Source: Anaerohalosphaeraceae bacterium
GTDB lineage: Bacteria; Planctomycetota; Phycisphaerae; Sedimentisphaerales; UBA12454
Direction of reading: 5' to 3'
NCBI GenBank assembly: GCA_021108375.1
Contig: JAIORA010000051.1
Span: 1 to 54,694 of the forward strand
Length of the DNA: 54,694 bases
The notes under the pieces were generated by a model. The model was not told the DNA's origin. It ran no database searches and worked only from the letters and a program-made list of their open reading frames with translations. The position numbers were made by a program, and so were the translations under genes. Shown in pieces: positions 43,058-52,281 of the stretch; positions within the stretch are counted from its first letter, which is position 1, and each line of letters starts with the position of its first letter.

Positions 43058-43783
43058 ATGAACATAAAAGGTATTGTACTTGCTGGCGGCACTGGTTCTC
43101 GGCTAATGCCGCTAACGAAGGTAACCAACAAACACCTCTTAGCGGTAGGCCAAAAACCGATGATTTACTACCCGATAGAAAAGCTCACCTCTGCCGGCAT
43201 AGAGGAAATACTCATCGTTACCGGCGTAGAGCATATGGGCGATGTCGTAAACTTACTTGGCAGCGGCAAAAATTTCGGTTGCCGATTCACCTACAAAGTT
43301 CAGGACACTGCCGGAGGTATCGCTCAGGCTCTGGCATTGGCAGAAAATTTCGCCAAAAACTCCTCAACAGTAACAATACTCGGCGACAACATCTTCCAGG
43401 ACGACCTCCGCGAACATTTACAAAAATTCGCCTCCCAAAAAACCGGTGCCCGTGTCCTGCTAAAAGAAGTCGCCTCCCCGCAACGCTTTGGCGTAGCGGA
43501 AATTGCTGACGGCAAAGTAGTAGCTATTGAGGAAAAACCAAAAAAACCAAAATCAAATTTAGCGGTAACCGGCATTTATTTTTATGACCAATCCGTTTTC
43601 GACATCATCAAAACGCTCGAACCATCAGGCCGGGGCGAGCTGGAAGTAACCGACATCAATAATCACTATATTAAAAAGGGCCGGCTCGAATATGACACCT
43701 TACAGGGCTGGTGGACAGATGCAGGCACCTTTGAATCGCTTGCCCACGCTAACGAACTTGTAAAAAAGGAGCCGCCAAAATGA
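43058..43783 (+). CDS. rmlA: RmlA-type glucose-1-phosphate thymidylyltransferase (short form)
   Basis: 241 aa. KGIVLAGGTGSRLMPLTKV is the nucleotidyltransferase signature; KPMIYYPIEKL, VTILGDNIFQDD, EEKPKKPKSNLAVTGIYFYD and GWWTDAGTFESL are RmlA motifs. It makes dTDP-glucose. It lacks the C-terminal ~50 residues of classical RmlA (about 290 aa), which form the allosteric dTDP-rhamnose site, so feedback control may be weaker. First gene of the rml operon; ATGA overlap with rmlC. Confidence 0.93.
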   Translation: MNIKGIVLAGGTGSRLMPLTKVTNKHLLAVGQKPMIYYPIEKLTSAGIEEILIVTGVEHMGDVVNLLGSGKNFGCRFTYKVQDTAGGIAQALALAENFAKNSSTVTILGDNIFQDDLREHLQKFASQKTGARVLLKEVASPQRFGVAEIADGKVVAIEEKPKKPKSNLAVTGIYFYDQSVFDIIKTLEPSGRGELEVTDINNHYIKKGRLEYDTLQGWWTDAGTFESLAHANELVKKEPPK

Positions 43784-44307
43784 AGAAGAAAGTTGCCGCG
43801 TTAAAAAAAGTTTTCGCAGACGAATCTTTAATAATCTTCGGCTCAAATGGGCTTATAGAGGGCGTTAAAGCAAAAAGAACCAAAGTCATACCTGACGAAA
43901 GGGGCAGACTCGGCGAGATTCTCCGTTGCGATGACCCCTTCTTTGAAAAGTTCGGCCAGAGCTATTTCACTACCACTTTTCCAGGCGTAGTAAAGGCCTG
44001 GCACTACCACAAAATCCAAACGGACAACTTTTACGTGGTCAAGGGAACGGTAAAGGTCGCCCTCTATGACAACCGCAAAGACTCAAAAACTTATCGCTGC
44101 GTTAATCAGGTCTATCTCAGCGAGCACTGCCCCGCCATTTTACAGATTCCCCCGGGCGTATATCACGGCTGGATGTGTATCGGCGACACTCAGGCATACA
44201 TAATAAACATCACAACCGAGGCTTATAATTATGCCGTTCCTGATGAACACCGCTTAGACCCGCACGACAATGACATACCATACGACTGGACTCGGAAAGA
44301 TGGCTGA
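43780..44307 (+). CDS. rmlC: RmlC-like dTDP-4-dehydrorhamnose 3,5-epimerase
   Basis: 175 aa, cupin fold. KAWHYHKIQTDNFYVVKG holds the likely catalytic His and replaces the canonical GLHYQ segment; ILQIPPGVYHGWMCIGD matches the IPPGFAHGF core. The divergent active-site loop means it belongs to an RmlC side branch. Its place between rmlA and rmlD still supports the 3,5-epimerase step. A 3-epimerase or other sugar cupin is the alternative. Confidence 0.85.
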   Translation: MKKKVAALKKVFADESLIIFGSNGLIEGVKAKRTKVIPDERGRLGEILRCDDPFFEKFGQSYFTTTFPGVVKAWHYHKIQTDNFYVVKGTVKVALYDNRKDSKTYRCVNQVYLSEHCPAILQIPPGVYHGWMCIGDTQAYIINITTEAYNYAVPDEHRLDPHDNDIPYDWTRKDG

Positions 44308-45142
44308 TAAAAAAATTGTCATCCTGGGTGCCCGCGGAATGCTCGGCTCAGACATCGCAAAACTTTTAATCAGTCGAGGCAAAAACCCTGCCTGTTTCGA
44401 CTTGCCGAATTTCGACATCACCGATTCTAAGCAGTTACAAAACGCCGCTGGCGATGCCGACATAATCATCAACTGCGCCGCCTTTACGGATGTCGATAAA
44501 GCCGAAACCAAATCAAGCGATGCCTGCGCCGTCAACGCCGAGGCCGTGGGAAGTCTCGCAAAAATCGCTGCGGAAAATAACGCGTATATAATCCACATCA
44601 GCACCGACTTTGTCTTTGACGGCACAAAACACACTCCGTACACCGAAACCGACGAGCCTAATCCGGTAAACGTTTACGGCCAAAGCAAGCTCTCCGGCGA
44701 AAAACTTTTAACCCAAAGCACCTGTCGCAACAGCATAATAAGGGTCCAATGGAGTTACGGACAAAACGGCGACAATTTCATAAAAAAACTCATTTCGCTT
44801 TCAACCCGGCAAGACAGCTTAAAAGTTGTTTCTGACCAGATTGGCTCGCCAACCGCCACCGCTGAAACAGCAAAGGTTATCGCCGAATTCGTCGAAAAAC
44901 AACCGCTCGGCCTTTACCACTTCGCCGCCGCGGGATATGCCGGCAGATTTGAAGTCGCAAAATTCGTCTTTGACAAGCTGAACATAAAAACCGAACTCGC
45001 CCCCTGCCTCAGCAGCGAATTTCCAGCCCCTGCCAAAAGGCCTTGCAACAGCAGGTTCTGTTGTGATAAAATATCACAACTGTTAAACTGCGATATAGAA
45101 AGCTGGAACGGGCCATTAGAAAGGTTCCTGAAAAAATTATGA
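44300..45142 (+). CDS. rmlD: RmlD, dTDP-4-dehydrorhamnose reductase
   Basis: 280 aa from the chosen ATG. KIVILGARGMLGSDIAKLL (NADPH loop), DIIINCAAFTDVDKAE, HISTDFVFDG, YGQSKLSGEKLL and VQWSYGQNGDNFI are RmlD hallmarks. It makes dTDP-L-rhamnose. The frame opens at 44,270, but the ATG at 44,300, overlapping rmlC by 8 nt, gives the standard N-terminus. ATGA overlap with rmlB. Confidence 0.93.
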   Translation: MADKKIVILGARGMLGSDIAKLLISRGKNPACFDLPNFDITDSKQLQNAAGDADIIINCAAFTDVDKAETKSSDACAVNAEAVGSLAKIAAENNAYIIHISTDFVFDGTKHTPYTETDEPNPVNVYGQSKLSGEKLLTQSTCRNSIIRVQWSYGQNGDNFIKKLISLSTRQDSLKVVSDQIGSPTATAETAKVIAEFVEKQPLGLYHFAAAGYAGRFEVAKFVFDKLNIKTELAPCLSSEFPAPAKRPCNSRFCCDKISQLLNCDIESWNGPLERFLKKL

Positions 45143-46152
45143 AAAACATACTCGTAACAGGCGGAGCCGGTTTTATCGGCAGCAACTTTGTGCGTATGCT
45201 TCTGGCTCAGGAGCCGGACTGTCTCATAGTCAATCTCGACAAACTCACGTATGCTGGCAATCTCGAAAACCTTGCTGGCCTGATGGACAATCCACGCCAC
45301 AAATTCGTCAAAACCGACATTTGCGATGGCACTGCTGTTGAGAAGCTCATCGACGAATACAAAATAGAAGCTCTCATAAATTTCGCTGCCGAAAGCCACG
45401 TTGACCGTTCGATTACCGGCCCGAAAATTTTCATAGAAACCAACGTAACCGGCACGCTCACACTCTTGCAGGCTGCGCGGGACAAAAACATAAAAAGATT
45501 TTTGCAGGTCTCGACCGATGAGGTTTACGGCTCTTTAGGCGACGATGGAATGTTCACCGAGCAAACACCGCTGGCACCAAACTCGCCCTACTCTGCCAGC
45601 AAGGCCGCCGCCGACCACCTCGTCGCTGCCTTCGCGCACACCTGGAATATGGACTGCGTCATCACTCGCTGCTCCAACAATTACGGCCATTATCAATTCC
45701 CCGAAAAAATGATTCCGCTAATGCTCAACAACGCCCTCAACGATAAAGCTCTGCCGGTTTATGGCGACGGACTTTATGTTCGCGACTGGCTCTACGTCGA
45801 AGACCACTGCCGGGCAATATGGAAAGTTTTAACTGCTGGCAAAAAAGGCGAGGTTTACAACATTGGCGGCTGCAATGAAAAGACAAATCTCGAAGTCATC
45901 AGAATAATTTTAAAATCACTCGGCAAATCGGAGTCGCTGATTAAACACGTCAAAGACCGGCCCGGCCACGACCGGCGATACGCTATTGATGCGTCAAAGA
46001 TGATGAACCAACTCAAGTGGAAACCAACTGTTACGTTTGAAGAAGGCATCGCAAAAACGATTGACTGGTACATCAAAAACGAAAAATGGCTCACCAACAT
46101 CGTCTCCGGCAACTACCGAAAATACTACGATTCTACGTACAGCAATCGCTAA
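45139..46152 (+). CDS. rmlB: RmlB, dTDP-glucose 4,6-dehydratase
   Basis: 337 aa, extended SDR. ILVTGGAGFIGSNFVR (NAD loop), VSTDEVYGSL with the T-D-E triad (126-128), YSASKAAADH (Y151, K155) and TRCSNNYGHYQFPEK identify it. It converts dTDP-glucose to the 4-keto-6-deoxy intermediate. It is last of the four rml genes; all four steps to dTDP-L-rhamnose are therefore present. Confidence 0.96.
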   Translation: MKNILVTGGAGFIGSNFVRMLLAQEPDCLIVNLDKLTYAGNLENLAGLMDNPRHKFVKTDICDGTAVEKLIDEYKIEALINFAAESHVDRSITGPKIFIETNVTGTLTLLQAARDKNIKRFLQVSTDEVYGSLGDDGMFTEQTPLAPNSPYSASKAAADHLVAAFAHTWNMDCVITRCSNNYGHYQFPEKMIPLMLNNALNDKALPVYGDGLYVRDWLYVEDHCRAIWKVLTAGKKGEVYNIGGCNEKTNLEVIRIILKSLGKSESLIKHVKDRPGHDRRYAIDASKMMNQLKWKPTVTFEEGIAKTIDWYIKNEKWLTNIVSGNYRKYYDSTYSNR

Positions 46153-46160
46153 GAGATAAA

Positions 46161-47318
46161 ATGCTCAACGGCAAAATCATAATAGCTCGGATTTGGACTG
46201 GTTTCGGCGGCGACATCCCCTCCAGAACACCAGTCATTTGCGGCATAGACCCGAAAAAATACGAAACCATTTCGATATATCTCAGCAAAGCCAGCGACAA
46301 CCCCAACATTTTCGAGCAGAAAGGCCAGAAAGTTTTTTACCTGTCTGACAAAAAACACGCCGCGTCATTTAGTCCGCTAATGATTTTAAAACTGGCAAAA
46401 CTGCTGAAGAACCAAAAAGTTGACATCGTACACTGCCACAAACACAAAGCCACCATCCACGGCATCATAGCCGCAAAACTTGCCCGCGTCCCGTTCAGGT
46501 TTTCTCACGTTCACGGCTTAAGGCGCAGCCGAAATCTCAAAAGACGCTTACTTAACAGAATAGTATTGAAACACGTTACAAAAATTTTGACCGTAGGCGA
46601 CGCCGTAAAACAAGATGTACTCGCCGCGAACTCTTTTCTTAAAGACTGCGACGTAATTTCCATAGGCAACTCGATAGACCACGACAAATTTTCAGCCGTT
46701 AGCAAAAACCCCTCCGCCAAAACAAGTATTTTCAATATCGACCAGAACAATTTCGTATTCGCCTCTGTCGGCAGACTCAGCCAGACAAAGGGGCAAATTT
46801 ACCTGATAAAAGCATTCGCTAAATTGAATCAAGCCTATTCCAAAACAAAACTTCTCATCGCAGGCGACGGCCCGTTAAAACAATCGCTGCAAAAAACCGC
46901 TGCCGATTTGAATTGCGAAAAAAGCGTTATCTTTCTCGGCCAATTCGACGACATCTCACTGCTTTACAGCACAGCGGATTGTTTCGTCCTCCCCTCAATC
47001 GCCGAAGGCACGCCGAGAGCTCTTTTGGAAGCAATGGCAGCAGGAATTTTCTGCATCGGCACTACCGCTGGCAGCATCGGCGAAATTCTCGGTAACGGCT
47101 CACTTGGCTTTGTTGTGCCAATAGAGAATCAGAACGCGTTAGCCGAGGCAATGCTCAAAGCCTTGCAAATGACTCAGGAAGAAAAAAAACAATATGCACT
47201 TTCAGGACAAAAACATATTTTCGAAAACTACAGCCACCCGGTCATAATAAAAAAACTCGAAAAAATATATGATGACCTGGCAAACATACCCACAAGCCCG
47301 GCTATGGACAAATCTTGA
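46161..47318 (+). CDS. Family 4 glycosyltransferase
   Basis: 385 aa from the chosen ATG. VDIVHCHKHKATIHGIIAAKLA, FASVGRLSQTKGQIYLIKAF and SIAEGTPRALLEAMAAGIFCIG (E-x7-E) are GT4 motifs. The frame runs 25 codons into rmlB; the ATG at 46,161, nine bases after the rmlB stop, fits the family start. It may use the dTDP-rhamnose made upstream, but the donor cannot be read. Confidence 0.9.
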   Translation: MLNGKIIIARIWTGFGGDIPSRTPVICGIDPKKYETISIYLSKASDNPNIFEQKGQKVFYLSDKKHAASFSPLMILKLAKLLKNQKVDIVHCHKHKATIHGIIAAKLARVPFRFSHVHGLRRSRNLKRRLLNRIVLKHVTKILTVGDAVKQDVLAANSFLKDCDVISIGNSIDHDKFSAVSKNPSAKTSIFNIDQNNFVFASVGRLSQTKGQIYLIKAFAKLNQAYSKTKLLIAGDGPLKQSLQKTAADLNCEKSVIFLGQFDDISLLYSTADCFVLPSIAEGTPRALLEAMAAGIFCIGTTAGSIGEILGNGSLGFVVPIENQNALAEAMLKALQMTQEEKKQYALSGQKHIFENYSHPVIIKKLEKIYDDLANIPTSPAMDKS

Positions 47319-47330
47319 AAGGCGGCTTAA

Positions 47331-47987
47331 ATGCACCAGCACAACAAAACTAAGTCGTATTATAAAAATCCAAGAGCAACTATGCTAAAATATATCCCTG
47401 AGAACATAAAAACCTGCCTTGAGGTCGGCTGTGCCGATGGTAATTTTTCTTTATTGGTACAGGAAAAATTTAACGCTGAATGTTGGGGCGTGGAAATTCT
47501 CAAAGATGCCGCAGACGTTGCATCGCAAAAATTGCACAAAGTCTTGAACTGTGACATTAACGACGCAATGGAACAACTGCCAGACAACTATTTCGATTGT
47601 ATTGTTTTCAATGATGTCATTGAGCATCTTCTTGACCCGTATAAGGTTTTGGAAGATATCAAAATTAAATTAAAAAAAGATGGGATTATTATTGCTTCAA
47701 TACCAAATGTAAGATTTTGGAATAACATTAAAGCCTTGTTTTTTGCGGGTGAATGGAATTATAAAGATTCCGGGATTTTAGATTGGACACATCTGAGATT
47801 TTTCACTTACAAGAGCATCATTAAAATGTTTGAAAAAACCGGCTATAAAATCATAAACATAGAAGGCCTGCGACCTACGAAGAGTTTTTCTTTCTGCATA
47901 TCTAATTTTTTGATGTTCGGAAAGTTAAGCAATGCTCGCTATCACCAGTTTGCCTGCGTTGCTAAGCAAGCAACGGAGAAAATATAA
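47331..47987 (+). CDS. SAM-dependent methyltransferase
   Basis: 218 aa. CLEVGCADGNFSLLVQ (motif I), CWGVEILKDAADVASQ (motif II), FDCIVFNDVIEHLLDP (motif IV) and IIASIPNVRFWNNI place it in the Methyltransf_23 group of glycan clusters. The base composition is a little more AT-rich than its neighbours. One-base overlap with the next gene. Likely O-methylates a sugar. Confidence 0.87.
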   Translation: MHQHNKTKSYYKNPRATMLKYIPENIKTCLEVGCADGNFSLLVQEKFNAECWGVEILKDAADVASQKLHKVLNCDINDAMEQLPDNYFDCIVFNDVIEHLLDPYKVLEDIKIKLKKDGIIIASIPNVRFWNNIKALFFAGEWNYKDSGILDWTHLRFFTYKSIIKMFEKTGYKIINIEGLRPTKSFSFCISNFLMFGKLSNARYHQFACVAKQATEKI

Positions 47988-48973
47988 TGCGTAAAAAACT
48001 ACTCATCCTTAGCAGGCACTTAAGCAGCGCGAGTTTCCGCCAGAGAATCGCTCTGTATTTTGACGCATTAACTCAGGCAGGCATCGATTACGAAATTTGC
48101 GAAATACCTAAAAAAACCCCTGACTGCATCAGGCTGTACTCCAAAGCCAAAAACTTTGACGGCGTGTTACTGCACAAAAAAAGGCTCAATTTTTTGGAGA
48201 GCTTTTTCTTGCGCAGCTCCGCAAAAAAAATTATATATGATTTTGACGATGCGGTAATGTTCGATAATCTCCAGCCGGAAAAACTGGACAGAAAAAAACA
48301 ATCGAAATTCGCCAGAACAACAAAAATAGCGGACACCGTCATTGCCGGCAACAACTACCTGGCTTCACTCGCCGCCGAATATAACGACAATATCAAAATC
48401 ATCCCTACCGGCCTGAACGTAAAAAATTACTCTGCTTGTGAAAAAACCGTAACCGACAATAAAATAAGACTCGTTTGGATAGGGAGCGGCAGCAACCTTT
48501 TATACCTTGAGCAGATAAAACCGCAGTTGGAACATATCGCAAAAAAACACAGCAACGTTGTACTCCGAATAATCTGCAACAAATTTTTCAGCCTTGATAA
48601 TATGCCCGTAGAAAAAATCCCCTGGTCGCTCCAAACACAAGCTAAAAACCTGAAAGCCTGCGACATTGGCCTTGCCCCCCTGCCGGACGACAAGTTTACC
48701 AGAGGCAAGTGCGGCTTCAAAATTCTGCAATACGCCGCCGCCGGCTTACCTGCAATAGCAAGCCCGGTCGGAGTAAATTCCGATATTGTTACCAATCGAA
48801 TCAATGGCTTTCTCGCCAAAAACGACAACGACTGGACAGAAAAAATCTCCATTCTCATAGAGGACGATAATCTCAGAAAAACAACTGGCCGAAACAATCT
48901 TCAAACCGCCGCAAAATACGATATTTCCACACTCGGCAAAACCTTTACTAATATAATACTGGAAACAATTTAA
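47987..48973 (+). CDS. Glycosyltransferase, GT-B (family 4-like)
   Basis: 328 aa. KKIIYDFDDAVMFDN is a recurring motif of this GT4-like group; RLVWIGSGSNLLYL starts the donor domain and GKCGFKILQYAAAGLPAIASPVG is the donor-binding loop, with Lys-Phe-Lys in place of the first Glu. Start overlaps the methyltransferase stop as TAATG. Donor unknown. Confidence 0.87.
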   Translation: MRKKLLILSRHLSSASFRQRIALYFDALTQAGIDYEICEIPKKTPDCIRLYSKAKNFDGVLLHKKRLNFLESFFLRSSAKKIIYDFDDAVMFDNLQPEKLDRKKQSKFARTTKIADTVIAGNNYLASLAAEYNDNIKIIPTGLNVKNYSACEKTVTDNKIRLVWIGSGSNLLYLEQIKPQLEHIAKKHSNVVLRIICNKFFSLDNMPVEKIPWSLQTQAKNLKACDIGLAPLPDDKFTRGKCGFKILQYAAAGLPAIASPVGVNSDIVTNRINGFLAKNDNDWTEKISILIEDDNLRKTTGRNNLQTAAKYDISTLGKTFTNIILETI

Positions 48974-48975
48974 AT

Positions 48976-49947
48976 ATGAGTCCAACCGTTTCAATAATAG
49001 TAGTAAACTATAACAGGCGGGACTTGCTGGCCCAGTGCCTTAAAAGCATCGAAAATTGTAGCGGCCAGCTCGACATTGAAATCATCATCATCGACAACGC
49101 AAGCACCGACGACTCAACAAGCTACACAGAAAAACACTACCCTCAGGTCAAGCTCGTAAAAAATAAAACCAACAGGGGCTTTTCCGCCGCCAACAATCAG
49201 GCAATCGCCATCGCTTCCGGGCGGTACGTTCTTTTCCTGAATTCCGACACTGTCATTTATGACGGCTCAATCGAGGCGTTGCTGGCCGTTTTCAAAAAAC
49301 ACCCGCGTACAGGCCTATGCGCCCCAAAACTCCTTAACACCGATGGCTCTATACAAAAAAACGTTTACCACTTCCCAACTTTCAAAGCGATATTTGCACG
49401 ATATACTTTCCTCAAGTATTTTGGCTTATTCAAAAAAGCCAGAGACTTTTACCGCGTACGCGATTTCACTTACGACAAGCTCGCCGAAATTGACCGCCCG
49501 ATGGGAGCCGCAATGCTTACAAGCAAAAAAATTCTTGAGGAAGTCGGCCCGATGGACGAAAGTTTTTTCTTCTATTTTGAGGACGTTGACATTTGCAAAA
49601 GAATCAAAGATGCCGGCTATAAAATTTATTTCGCTCCCGAAAGTCTCATTACACATCACGGCCAAGCCAGTTCAGCATCGCTCGGCAGCAACAAAACCCT
49701 TATAATGTTTTTCGAGAGTATGTTCTATTACTTCCGCAAACATTCGCCCCGCAAAAAAACGTTTCTTTTCGCCCTCGCCTTCAAGCCAGCCGTACTAATC
49801 TATGTGATAATAGAAATGCTCCTTGGCGTTTTGCGCGGATTATTAACAATGTGTTTGAGTAGAAAATCAACCGTGAAAAATTTTATTATCGCAAAACAGG
49901 CTTGTCTTTTTTTGGTTAAGTACAGCCTCAGGTTCATATTTTGTTAG
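48976..49947 (+). CDS. Family 2 glycosyltransferase, rhamnosyltransferase-like
   Basis: 323 aa. VSIIVVNYNRRDLLAQCL, IIIIDNASTDDS, YVLFLNSDTVIYDGS (DxD) and the WbbL-type segment IDRPMGAAMLTSKKILEEVGPMDESFFFYFEDVDIC are clear. One to two hydrophobic helices lie near the C-terminus (ALAFKPAVLIYVIIEMLLGVL), suggesting membrane attachment. The similarity to WbbL-like rhamnosyltransferases and its place at the end of the rml operon make dTDP-rhamnose a reasonable donor. Confidence 0.9.
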   Translation: MSPTVSIIVVNYNRRDLLAQCLKSIENCSGQLDIEIIIIDNASTDDSTSYTEKHYPQVKLVKNKTNRGFSAANNQAIAIASGRYVLFLNSDTVIYDGSIEALLAVFKKHPRTGLCAPKLLNTDGSIQKNVYHFPTFKAIFARYTFLKYFGLFKKARDFYRVRDFTYDKLAEIDRPMGAAMLTSKKILEEVGPMDESFFFYFEDVDICKRIKDAGYKIYFAPESLITHHGQASSASLGSNKTLIMFFESMFYYFRKHSPRKKTFLFALAFKPAVLIYVIIEMLLGVLRGLLTMCLSRKSTVKNFIIAKQACLFLVKYSLRFIFC

Positions 49948-49980
49948 AATACTTTACCGATTATTAAGTGCGTTATTGTC

Positions 49981-50011
49981 ATTGCGAGCGCAGCGTGGCA
50001 ATCTTTTTTTT
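49981..50011 (+). terminator. Repeat-derived Rho-independent terminator
   Basis: ATTGC (49,981-49,985) pairs with GCAAT (49,998-50,002) around a GC-rich loop, followed by C and eight T residues. The hairpin belongs to the 'cattgcgag...ggcaatct' repeat type, so a dispersed repeat appears to end the rml operon 34 bp after the last stop. Confidence 0.6.
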
Positions 50012-50160
50012 AGCCCCTGGGTCTTGCCCCAAGGGTATCTACATACTGTTTATATCTTTCATATCGCCATTTAGCCCCCAGGCAAGCCTGAGGACTCGTG
50101 CTTACATATTGTTTATCACTTTCCCATCGCATAGAAGCCGAGCGACGTAAGTCGCCGGAA
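50010..50160. repeat. Composite repeat: two TTAGCCCC hairpins plus a CCGG/GCGATG unit
   Basis: Hairpins at 50,010-50,041 and 50,071-50,103 have the TTAGCCCC frame and TCGTG/TCTAC tails. They are followed by a TTTCCCATCGC...GAAGCCGAG...CGCCGGAA unit at 50,121-50,160, the reverse of 2701-2739. The same order of hairpin, spacer and unit recurs at 54,555-54,650. The 216-bp spacer holds no gene. Confidence 0.8.
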
Positions 50161-50163
50161 CAG

Positions 50164-52254
50164 TTAAAGCCCAAGAATTTTACTGTAAACTTCGATAGTC
50201 TTTTTAGCGGTATGCTTCCACGTAAATTTTTGGTTCCGCGTTTTGCCTTTGCTCACAAGCTCAGCGGCAAATTTTTCATCGGAAACAACTTTAACAATCG
50301 CCTCTGAAATTGATTCAACATCATATGGGTCAACGTAAACCGCCGCCGCACCCGCAACCTCCGGCAGCGACGAATTATTGGATGTTATAACAGGCACATT
50401 GCACGAAAAAGCCTCAAGAACAGGTATCCCGAAACCCTCATAAAGGCTGGCAAAAACAAAAGCTCTCGCGCACGCCAACCACGGCCAAAGCTCATCTACC
50501 GTCCCCATACAATAAACATTTTTATACTTGCCGGATTTTAGTTGCGAAATAAACTCCGGCTCTCTCTTGGGCAACTGGCCTATAATCAAAAGCTTCATCT
50601 CCTGGCCGAGCCTCTTTGCGGCAATCTGAAAAGCCTCTACTGTTCTCTGCACATTCTTCCTGCTATCCGGCGACGATATCACAACCAGATAATCACCAAG
50701 CTCCAGCCCCGACCGCTTTGACAATTGAGCCTTTATTTCAACTTTTCGCCCCGACGACAATTCCACCAGCTCCAGTCCAGAGGCAAGCGGCACGACACTA
50801 ACTTTATCTTCAGGTACATCAAACACATTGCAAAGGTCTGTCTTTGTCGATTCAGATATAGCTATGAAGTGGTCAGCACGCTGAACAGCAGTTTCAAAAA
50901 AAACAAGCTTGGACTTTCTATAAATATCCGAAAGCACATAGCGTCTCAGGTCATAAACGGTCATTATTTTAGACACACCATATGTCGGCGGCATCAGATG
51001 ATGCAAACAGTGATAAATATCAAAATCCCCGGTAAAGTATTGCAGATTCGGACAATTGAAATGGTTCCAGAAATTCTCTAACCATCGCATTTTGACCGCA
51101 AGGGTAGCCTGCTGAGTTACCCCCTCTATTTCCGTTTTCAAAACTTCCTGAGACCGGGCCGTATATCTGTTTGAATGAAACAAAAGCATCTCTGGTTTTT
51201 CTTCAAGCTGGGCAAAACCCCTCAGCAATCCTGTGCCGAAAGTATAAAACCCTGAAAACTTATTCACCAATACCGGATTAAAATCCACCGCTATTTTAAT
51301 CTGATTTATCGGCACATTCCCAGCCGCCAATTGCGAAATCCTTTTCTGCCGTTCTACCCCGGCCTGTTTTCTGAGTCCGGGATAGAGGTTGTTCTTTGCG
51401 ACCAATAACCATAAAAAAGATTTCAAATTGGCATATTTATCTAAAGATTCACGCAGATATTCTCTTGCCGTCTGGGCCATCAATTCAGCTATCGCCGACC
51501 TGCCCGCACGGTATTGTTCTTTACTAAGCCTCTTCATCGCCCGCGGGCGCGGAATTACATCTTTTCCGCCACCGTTGCAATAAAAATTCTCAAGGACTCT
51601 AAATTCGGTATCACGATTTGCAAAACATATCCGGGAAATGTTACCCGAATGACGGCGACGTTTAAAAACCGGCTCATCGACGGCTATAAAATCATATTTC
51701 AGCGACAGCCTCAGCCATAAATCATAATCGGAACACACCGGCAGCGACGGGTCAAACCCCCCCGCATCCAGCAGCGCTTTTTTAGGAAACATCGAACCGC
51801 AGGAATGAATGAGAATGTTCTCAAAAAGATAATTTGTAATGTTCCCACTGTACAGCTTCTTCTTTTTCCGCTTCAGAACACTCCCTGCCGCATCAATTGC
51901 AACGTAAGGCCCATAAACAATCACATCGTCTTTATCATCAGGAATGACACTTACCATTTTCTCAATTGCACTCGGAAAAAGCAAATCGTCCGAATCGAGA
52001 AAGGAAATATACTTACCCCCGGCCAGTTTTATCAGCGTATTCCTGGCCGCAGCATCTCCTGCATTCTCCTGCCAGTGATACCTGACATCGTAGCCGCCCT
52101 CTTCGAGCATTTGCCTGGTCCCATCGGTCGAGCCGTCATCAACGATAACAACTTCAAAATCCGTATAGGTCTGAGCGAACACACTCGCAAGCGTTTCCCG
52201 CAGCAGGTCTTTCCTGTTATAGGTAGGAATGCAGATACTTACATTCGGAGCCAT
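50164..52254 (-). CDS. Two-domain glycosyltransferase: GT2 fused to GT4
   Basis: 696 aa. The N-terminal GT2 domain (about 1-240) has VSICIPTYNRKDLLRETLAS, VVIVDDGSTDGT and YISFLDSDDLLFPSA (DxD), with QEN-AGDAAARN close by. A helical linker follows. The C-terminal GT4 domain (about 325-696) has KIAVDFNPVLVNKFSGFYTF, SSPDSRKNVQRTVEAF and SLYEGFGIPVLEAFSCNVPVITS (E-x7-E). It could add two successive sugars, one inverting and one retaining. It lies 27 bp after the ABC exporter gene on the same strand. Confidence 0.92.
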   Translation of the reverse strand: MAPNVSICIPTYNRKDLLRETLASVFAQTYTDFEVVIVDDGSTDGTRQMLEEGGYDVRYHWQENAGDAAARNTLIKLAGGKYISFLDSDDLLFPSAIEKMVSVIPDDKDDVIVYGPYVAIDAAGSVLKRKKKKLYSGNITNYLFENILIHSCGSMFPKKALLDAGGFDPSLPVCSDYDLWLRLSLKYDFIAVDEPVFKRRRHSGNISRICFANRDTEFRVLENFYCNGGGKDVIPRPRAMKRLSKEQYRAGRSAIAELMAQTAREYLRESLDKYANLKSFLWLLVAKNNLYPGLRKQAGVERQKRISQLAAGNVPINQIKIAVDFNPVLVNKFSGFYTFGTGLLRGFAQLEEKPEMLLFHSNRYTARSQEVLKTEIEGVTQQATLAVKMRWLENFWNHFNCPNLQYFTGDFDIYHCLHHLMPPTYGVSKIMTVYDLRRYVLSDIYRKSKLVFFETAVQRADHFIAISESTKTDLCNVFDVPEDKVSVVPLASGLELVELSSGRKVEIKAQLSKRSGLELGDYLVVISSPDSRKNVQRTVEAFQIAAKRLGQEMKLLIIGQLPKREPEFISQLKSGKYKNVYCMGTVDELWPWLACARAFVFASLYEGFGIPVLEAFSCNVPVITSNNSSLPEVAGAAAVYVDPYDVESISEAIVKVVSDEKFAAELVSKGKTRNQKFTWKHTAKKTIEVYSKILGL

Positions 52255-52281
52255 AAATAACCTTGTAAATTTCTAAGTGCG

